Shown here piece by piece: positions 35,701 to 44,700 of a stretch of DNA of 64,000 nt. This stretch comes from Capitulum mitella. Lineage: Eukaryota > Arthropoda > Thecostraca > Pollicipedomorpha > Pollicipedidae. A program made the position numbers and the translations under genes. The notes beneath the pieces are model-generated. The model saw only the letters and a program-made list of their open reading frames with translations, was not told where the DNA came from and did no database searches. Location of the stretch: the NCBI GenBank assembly GCA_030062745.1, contig CP099839.1, positions 935,001 to 999,000 of the forward strand, written 5' to 3'. Every line of letters starts with the position of its first letter. Position 1 is the first letter of the stretch.

Positions 35701-38700
35701 CGGCGAGAGCCGGCCGCCGCCGCCGCCGCCGGTCGTTCCGCTGAGACGGACCGGCAATCCCTAGCCCTGTGCTGCTCTGGCAAGGTTCTGTGTTAATCTG
35801 GTCTTCAGAAATGTGCTGCTCTGGCAGCGTTCCGTGATACTCTGTTCCCCAGAGCCGTTATGGCAAAGTTCCGTGGAACTGTTCTTCAGAAACCCGGTCT
35901 GTTACGGCTCGGTGAAGCTGTTCTTCAGAAACGTCCTCTGGATGAGTCCAGTAGAACTGGGGTCTTTAGAACTGTGCTGCAGATCGGTTCGACGAGGCTG
36001 CTCTTAAGAAAATGTTGCAGTTGGGTCCCGCGCGACTCTGTTCTTCATCTCCGTGTTCCATTTTTCAGAACAGCGCCCTGTTCTTCAGATAAGTGTTCTC
36101 AGTACCGCTCTTCAGAACGAATCCCTAGCTATCAGTGACGGGTCTTCAGGACGCTGCGTTAACTAGCGGCGAGGTCTCCACGTTTCAGAGACGCGCTCCG
36201 GCCGCGCTCTGGACGCCAGCCGTCCTCCGCGTCCCTCGGTCAGTACCGGACAGCCGGACCGGACAGCCGGACCGGACGGCCGGAGCCGCCGCTCGCTGCC
36301 AGCTCTCGCCGTCAGCCGCAGCGCCCAGGGCACAGGACGGAGGCCACTCCGAACCCCACCGACACCGGCCGCCGACGACGCCGACAGCGCACGGCCGGAC
36401 CGCCAGACCCGACGTGTGAAAACGGCACCTATCAGTACCTATCGCCAACCCAGCTGCTGAAGCCTCCATCGGCAGACAGCCGTGTGGTCGCACCTGAGCC
36501 CGGTCTGTGCAGACCCGCCGGAGGGTGTGCGTACCCGAGGAGCGCGGGCGTACAGGAGCGTGCCGGCCGTGAACGGGCGGCCCGGCGCCGTCCGGCCGCC
36601 GCTGACGGCACACCGGCTATCAATTGCCGAGGCGGCCGCCGTGTCAATAGCGGCCTCATTATCGTGCAGCATCGATAAGATGCAGTCAGCCCTAAAATAT
36701 TGCAACCAATAAACTGCGAAACAATAGGAGATTTACTGCCGGTCATAAATCGCATCGGCTATGCTATATGGCCGGCGTCCGGACGGCCTGGTCGGGTGCC
36801 GCCGCCCCCGTCCCCGCGGCCGCGGCCGCCGGCGGGCCGGGGCCGGGACTGGAGCGGAGCGGCGGCCCGAGCCGGCCACGCTCCGTGTATATTTGTGCAG
36901 TCTGGCGACCCAAGGCTACGGCCGGCCTCGTCAATGGGGCCGAACTAATGACGGCCAACCATACGATCCAGTCATCCGGCCCGCTTACGACTTTGTTTTC
37001 GCCGCCGCGGAGGAAGCGGTCGCCGCCCGGCCGCCGCGCCGCCGTCCGATGCCGTCGATTGCGGGCACGATCGCGGCGCGCGCCACGCGGCGCTGACGAG
37101 GCCGTGATTTAATTACCGATACGGACGGCGATCCGGAGACGCTCCGCCGTGCCGGGTCGCCTCACGGCCCGGCGACGCCGACGGCGGGTGACCTTGTGCA
37201 CGCGGCTCGATAGCTGTGCAGCTGCCCGCTAGATAAACGGCCCCGATCATAAAGGGCGACGGCGGCTTCGCGCCTGTCGATGCTGATCTCGGCCGGAGCC
37301 TCCAGACGCGAGGTTTATGACCGCCCGCCGCCCCGATACATGTAGGCGACCGATTGGTTGCAAACAGCCAGGTCCACGGCCAACACACACGACTCTGATA
37401 CGCAAAGCCGGGATACGCGGAACGGGGTCTGGTTCGCTGCCCCGTTGTGTGCGGTGATCGGTGTTGAGTACTGCTGCCACAGCCGGGGGACGTCTGGCCG
37501 CAGGCTGCGGCTCCCTCCCGCCGTGTGACGTGCTGTTCAGACGGGACACTTACCGTGAGGACAAACGACAGCGCGGGCCGGTGGCGCGCTGCGGCCGCCG
37601 GCGGCGAACCACCTGACGTCACGGCGGGACCGGCTGTCAGGCCGGCCCACACGGCGACGACAGGCCCTGCTCCACCGCCCGGCGGTCGCAGCGTCTGTCC
37701 GACCCGCGCGCGTCGCAGGGTCGGGGCCGGCACATCGGCGACGGTCCGCCGCACACACAGGAGAACACGCTCACACGACAACTCACCTTTCTTTGGTATG
37801 ACGGCCTTGAGCAGGTAGACGGCAGCGTCGTCGACGGCCCAGGCGTGCATCTTGCGGTAGCTGTCGCGGCCCTTCTCGGTCAGCTTCTCCCAGGGCTTGG
37901 GCTTGCTGAGCAGCTCGCTGACGGTGCCTTGCGACAGGCCGAGGATGTAGCGCGCGAACATGCGCTGCCCTATGTTGTTGATGCTGAGCAGCTCGCGCAC
38001 GCGCCGCGCCAGCTGCAGCGTGTCCAGGCTCTGGCTCGAGTACTTGTCCATGTTGTAGCGCAGCATCTCCTGCAGCCGCGTCTCCATCGGGTCGCCCTTG
38101 GGGATGAGCCGGTCGGCGCGGTCCGTCTCGTCGAAGCGGTAAGCGGCGGCGGCGGCGGCGGCCACGGCGGCCGCGTGGTCTGCCGGGCTCGGGCTCGGCA
38201 GCGGCTCGGCCGGCGGGCTGGCCTTGCTCTCCGGGCTGGCGGCCTCCTCGCGGTCCGAGGGCGAGCGGGGCGCGGCGCCCGCGCGCCGCCAACACTCGTC
38301 GCCGCCTATCAGAGAGGCCACGTGCTCAGCGGAGCCGGACGGCGCCGGCGCCGGCACCGGGAACAGCGCCGGCGGCGACGGCAGCGCGCCGGTCGCCTGC
38401 GAGGCCAGCGAGGCGAGCGCGCCGCTGGCCGACGGGTATGGCGCCGTCGCCAGCGCCGGCGGCAGGAACGGTGCCAGGCACGCGCCGCCCGACACACCAC
38501 CCCCGAATGCCGACTCCCCTAGCGCGGCCAGGCCGAAGCCTGCAAGAGAAAGGTGCCCTGTGTCCGCCGCTGCTCGCTGCTCGCCTGCCGGCGCTCGATT
38601 TAGCCGCGGCCCGGCAGAGCGCAGGCCCGCTCGCTGGACACTTGCTCCGGCCGTCATGTCGGCACGTCAACACACGACCCACATGTGACACCGCATGCGG

Positions 38701-41700
38701 GAGGGGCGGACGCGGACAGAGAGCGCAGCCGGAGAGAGAGCGAGAGAGGGGAGAAACAGAGACGGAGGCAGACGGCGACACCAATGAAGTGTGCGCCGTC
38801 TCCGGCGGCAGGCAAAAATGAAAGCCGCGCGCCAGTTTCAACAGAATACGCACTACGTAAAACACGGCAGGCGAGGCGTCGGCGGGCGGAACTCAAAGCA
38901 CCTTTTTCTAGCAGGCGGGAGCGATGCGGGATGGCCGGGACACGGGGACGGGCGTCAACATCTGGGCTACAACCAATCCAAACAGCACGGGCGGGCGGCG
39001 GACCGCGGCGCGCCGTCCGACACACACAAAGACGGACGCCGGCCGGCGCGGGACCAGTTCAGGGCCGGCCCGACCCGGCAATCGGCCGCCGAAAATCCCG
39101 CTCAATGGCCCGCTAAGCTGGTGTCTCGGACCCGGCCCGGCCAGGCGGCAACAGCGGCGGACGACGCTCCGCGCCGCAACTCAGTTTCAGAGGACGAGAC
39201 AAGAAACACGTGTTTCAGTTTGTGAAACTGACAGCCGTCATTACTCACATGGCCCATGCTGCAATACGAAATTTCGATATGCCAAAGATAACCGCGGCGA
39301 CGACATGGAAACAGCGCTTGGACTGCAAGGACAAATCCACCACGAAAAAAGGGCGTAACGCTCCGATTGCGAACAGACTGACCGCAAAAAGCCCGAAACT
39401 GGTCGCCAATCCCCTGTGTCGATCGGCGATACGTTTGCAATTCCGCGAAGTCATGTTCTATGCCGTGTCGCCTCGGCCGCCTGCCGTCCGCCACCTGACC
39501 GGTCCGCATCTCCCCCGCGACCCGACCAGACCGCATCAGGCCGGGCCAGGTCAGGTCAGGTCGGCTCCACTCACCCTGCAGCTCCGCCGTCTTGACCTTG
39601 AGCGCCGTGTTCTCGTTCTGCATGGCCTTGCTCTTCTCCAGCATGAGCACCTCGAGCGGCTTGGCTCCCGACGGAGATCTCTCGTCGGCGCCGGCGGAGG
39701 ACTGAGACGTGCCGGGAAACTCGATCGCCTTCAGGATCCTGCAGCGAGCCGAGCGGTCGCTCCGTCAGTCCGGGCCGGGTACGGGGCGCTCAACGTGTCG
39801 CGCCATTTGTCAACGTGACAACACGTCCGACATCACGACGGCATTTTTGCCCAGGCTGCACGAATCGAAAGCACGACAAGCTTCACTGGGAACGGCTTGG
39901 GTGCCAACCGCAGCTAAGCTCTCTGAACATGGCACTCTCCAAAAACGGTGCGGTGGCGAAAACCGTCCAAAACGGCGTGCGTGACTTACGAGTATTCCTT
40001 TTTGAGCTCTTCGTAGTCCTTCTGCTGCTCAATGATCACCTCGAGCCGCTGAATGACACTGTTCTTTTGTTCGAGCTCTTCTTCCAGCTTGGCTCTTTGG
40101 CATACCGATTGGTTTTCCAGCTCGGTCAGCTGGCTCTGCAGTCTCTGCACGTCCTCCACCAGCTGAGAGATCTGCAACGGGACGGAGACGCGTGAAAAAC
40201 GGGCCCGTCAACCGCAATCACCAGCCAACGACGCTCCAATGGACATACAGAGGGCCTCCGGCCGGGCCGTGAGACCGCTGCGTCAGACGGCGGCGGGCCG
40301 GCCGGCTGCCGGCCTTCGCCGGACGGGCGAGCGAGGTCCCGGCCACACGTCAGTCCGCCGGACCACGTCAGTCGCCATCTCTCGCCAGCCGGCGTGCATC
40401 ACCCTCCACCCCGTCTGGTCGCGCCGACCCGGCCGGGGCCGATACCGCTGACGACACGGGCCACCGGCGCAGGCAGCCGCCCACCGCCGGCATTAGCGCC
40501 ATTAACGGCCAATAATTATGACGAACGGGAGGCCCCGCGAGCTGATCGGACGGCTTCCACCTCGGTAAGGGTTAATCAGGTGCCGTTTTATTTTAATTAC
40601 GGCGCTGTCGGGCCCGCGCGGCCGGCCGTCCCGGCGCCGGCCGGGCCGTGGGAACGCGCGCCGCCCGCGGCAGGAAGTCGGGGGCGACACGCCCCGCAAA
40701 AAGCGCGCCGCGGATCGGTCGCGCCGCCGAGACCGCGCCGGCGCGCGCGCCGACCGCCGCCGGCCGCAAAAAGGCACGGCGTCCGGCGGCGGCCGACGCG
40801 ACGCGGCGCGGGGGGCGGCCGGCGACAGGGCGCTGACGGCTGATCCGCGGCAGGACAGAAAACACGGCTCCAACGGCACGATCGGGCTGCGACGGTCGGC
40901 AGCAGACTTGGCCAACAGGCCCAGACTGTACGAGGCCAAACGGCTTGTATCATATTCGGCTAAATAGTTGAAATCAAAATCGACCAAAAGGCCGAGACCG
41001 TACTAAGCCAAAGGCTTTCATCATATTCGGCTAAATAAATGGTTGTGATCGAAATCGGCCAAAAGGCCGAGACCGCACTGGCCAAATGGCTTACATCATA
41101 TTCGGCTGCACGGATGAGATCAAACATGGCGAAATGGCCGAGACCGCACTGACCAAATCGCTTGCACCGTATTCGGACGCCCGGGTGAGACAAACTTGGC
41201 CAAATGGCCGAGATCACACTCGGCCAAATGGCAGAGACTTATGCCGGCGAAATGGCCAAGACTGGACAAAGACAACTGATCTTGGTCTGGGTGATATCAA
41301 ACTAAGTCGAATAACAATGGTCATTTCAGGCTTCATGGCAAAGACCAATCTCGGCCAAATCGCACATACCAATCTCGGTTATACTGCTAAGACCATACCC
41401 GGCCAAACAGCCAAGATCTTAGTCGTCGGCCATATAGCCAAGATCTTATGGCACGGCCATATGGCCAAATGGCAAACATCAACCTTCGCCAAATGGTACA
41501 GACGAATTTCGACCATATGGCCACGATCACACTTGGCCAAATGGCCAAGATCGTAGTCGGCCAAATGGCAAACATCCAACTAGGCCAAATGACATAGATC
41601 ATACTCGGCCAAATAAGAAAGACAAATCTTGACCATATGGCGGACACCAATCTCCGGAATAAGGTCAGCACCACACCCGGCCAAATGGCCAAGACCAATC

Positions 41701-44700
41701 TCGGCCATATGGCTAGGATCAAACTTGGCTCAATGGCTAAGACTAATCTCGTCCATGCGACCAAGATCATACTCGGCCAAATGGCCAAGATCGTGGCCTG
41801 CTAGTGCTTAACATTAAACTTGGCCAGCCGGCATAGACCATACTCGGCCAAATGGCAGAGTCTAATCCCGGCCAGATGGTCAAGATCGTACACGGCCAAA
41901 TGATCCAGGCCGGACCGATGTCAAACTTGGCCAAACGGCATACATCATACGCAGCCAAATGGCGAAGACCAATCTCGGCCAAATGTCACATACCAGTCTC
42001 GGCCTATGACCACGATCGGCCAAATGGCCAAGATCGTAGTCGGCCAAATGATAAACAGCATACTCCACGAAATGACTGAGATTATACTTGGCCAAATGAC
42101 ACACACCCGGCCATATGACAAAGGCCAAACTCGGCAAAATAGCACGAATCGTACTCGGCCAGATGGCACAGGGAAATCTTGGTGAAGTGGCAAAGCCCAA
42201 GATTATACTCAATGACAAAGGCCAACTTCGGCCAGGTGGCCAAAATCCGGAAAAAGCCAGACTGAACCTATAAGGAAAGATCGGCCTCATGGCCAAGACT
42301 AAGCTCGGCCAAATGGCCAAGATCGAGTTCGGCCAAGTCGCTGAGACTAAACTCGGCCGAACGGCCAATACATTAATCTGCTAAATGGCTGAAACCTAAC
42401 CTGGCCAGATATCCAAGGAATGAAGTCGTGAAGTCGGAAAAAGTGTCCGAGATCAAAATCGCCCAAATTAATGAAATCTAGGCCGCTCAAAACACGACAA
42501 ATTCGGCCGGGGAAATTTGGCCAAACGGCCGAGACCAAACTCCACCAAGCGGCTGAAAACAAACCAAGAGGCTGAAGCCACAGTGCGGATAGGACACCCG
42601 GGGTGTGAAATTGATTGGCCGTGATAGACCGCCCCCTGAGCCGGCGGACAGGACCCGTCAGCCAGCCAGTAAACGCCAACCGCAGCCAATTATTACGGTT
42701 TACGGCGCGCTGACAGCGGAGGTCATACCGCACCCTGGTGACATCCGCCGGATCATCCAGCGCCGGTCCCTGCCGCCCGCCCGGCGCCCTGCCAGCGCCA
42801 GACAGCCACGGCACGGAGCCGGGGCCGCCGGCCGGCCGTGACGCCGGCGATCGGCACCGACCGCGTCCACCGCAAACCGATCGCCGCCCGGCCGCCAGAC
42901 CGGCGAATTTCACGCCCGGACGGTCGACGTAATTGATCGCGACCGAACTGTGTGCTCAAAGCCCGTGTCGCGTTTTTAACATAAAAGACGGCGTAAATCA
43001 GTTTTACGACGGTATCGGAACGGTTGCGGCGTGACGGCGCTGGGCCGATCGGCGGCCGCTAACAGGCCGTTTCCGCCGGGCACAAAGAGACGGGCGGGCG
43101 ATTTCGGCGCTCGGCGGCCGTCGATCGCGGCGCGCGGCGTCGCCCACTGGGCCGAGACGGTCGCGTCGGCCGCCGGGCCGGGGTCTCCGATAAACGGCCG
43201 CGTCGGCCGCCGGGACGGGGTCTCCGATAAACGGTCGCGCCGGCCGCCGCCGGACCGCGAAGGACGCGTCGAGCGACGCACGGCGACCGTCCGCCCGCCC
43301 GCCCGCCGCTCTACGCCGGCAGACGACGGCGGAGCGGCGCCGAAAAACGGCCCGCTGCACGCGCCAATTAGCGGCAACAATCCGGCCACTCCGGGCGGCC
43401 GGGCGTCGTCTGCCGAGCGTGGAGGGTCGACAGGAAGTGACGCCGTCCGGCGGCCGCCGCCCGCCTGTCCGGCACACGCCGGACCTCATTTTTACCGCCG
43501 CCGACGTGCGGTCCTCAAGCAGCAGCTGCCGCCTTATCGGCCGCTCCTAACAAACCGTCAATTACTCGATCCGGCAAAATTAGTTTCAATACTGATCGGA
43601 CGATTAGTTTTTTATCGGCGGGGACGGAGAGCGCCGCGGGGCCGCCAGCTGCCCCCTCCTCAACCCCGGGTTTTTACCGCAACACCCGCCAGCCGTCTAG
43701 TGGCCGCAGCAGCTGGGGGAACGGCGAGCGCCGCTCTGGTGTCACGAGCCGGCCGGGAGCCGACGGAACGGCTCAGCGGGCCGCCCGCCGCCGGCGGCGG
43801 ACCGGCAGCCGAGAGACAGGCTGTAGCGAAGGTGAAGACACGTGAAGACGCCGCGCAACCAAACTGCCGGCGGCCTGGCACTCGCCGCGACAGGGTCACC
43901 GCCAGCTGGCAGTGGCACGGACCGCACGGTCCAGCGACCGGCGGCCGAGCTGGCGGCGCCGCCGCGGCGGACACGCCTCCCGGCCGGTCACGCACGCCCT
44001 GCCGGACACAATGTCCGCCGGGAGCGCTCATTAGAATTCTCCAGGAGGTATACGGCATGCGTTACGCGCCGGCGGCGACCGTCGGCGCGACCAATCGCCA
44101 CCGAGACGAATTTCCCATCGACCAATCAGGGCCCGTCATCGGCGGAAATAGCCATTCACCGGCGCGGTGCCAGCTTTCCCTGCCGGAGGCCGCCGGAGGG
44201 CCGGTCAGCTGGGCCGGCCGGTCGGCGGGCGGCACCGCCACTCGGCCGGAGGGGGGAAACGGGGGGCCGACCCGTCACAGACGGAACAGTCGCCGGCAGC
44301 CGGACCGACAATCGCAGCCTGGCCGCCGGAGCTCCTGTCGAAGCTCCTGCCGACACCCTCGGACCGCCGGCCGAATGTTTGGATGTCGGCCAGGTCTTCG
44401 AACGGGCCGTTTTTAGGCAGGGCACTCCCCTCGACGGCGATAAGAACGACTCCGAGCCCCAAGTGACTGGCCGGTATCGAATGGAGCCCATTCTGGAGGC
44501 CGATAAGACACGTTTGGCGTCCTTCCAATTCACGTGCTGACGGCGGAAAACAAGCCATTAAAGTCAACATTGTTCTGACCTCGTCGTACATGTAAATTCG
44601 GTCGCGCGGCAAATTGGCTCAATTATAGCGTCCACCAGGGAGTGAAGTAACGGCCGCAATATGGGAAAAGGGGAATTGCCGTTTAGATAAGACACGGGTC

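Larger units (their letters stand above)
25289..37786 (-). other. ct: Largest intron, 12.5 kb, after the CUT1 exon
   Basis: Phase-1 intron. Mostly CGG/GGCCGG-rich with AT-rich islands (25,430-25,600, 26,030-26,115, 29,055-29,230, 30,600-31,020, 36,640-36,760), a 32-base array at 31,066-31,228, a purine-rich stretch at 31,690-31,960 and a degenerate repeat at 35,765-36,125. No exon was recognised inside. Confidence 0.8.

Noticed and set aside
37113..38657. 514-codon minus-strand frame as a single exon
   Set aside because: Only 37,787-38,539 is cut coding sequence; the rest is intron reading on past a consensus gtgagt donor and before a consensus acceptor.
41387..42368. Hydrophobic [12 protein letters not shown] repeat proteins on the minus strand
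   Set aside because: Translation of the degenerate 30-base satellite; units have many substitutions and stops between blocks.
43031..44416. 461-codon plus-strand frame
   Set aside because: Arg/Pro/Ala-rich without motifs, in CGG-rich intron where stop codons are rare on both strands.
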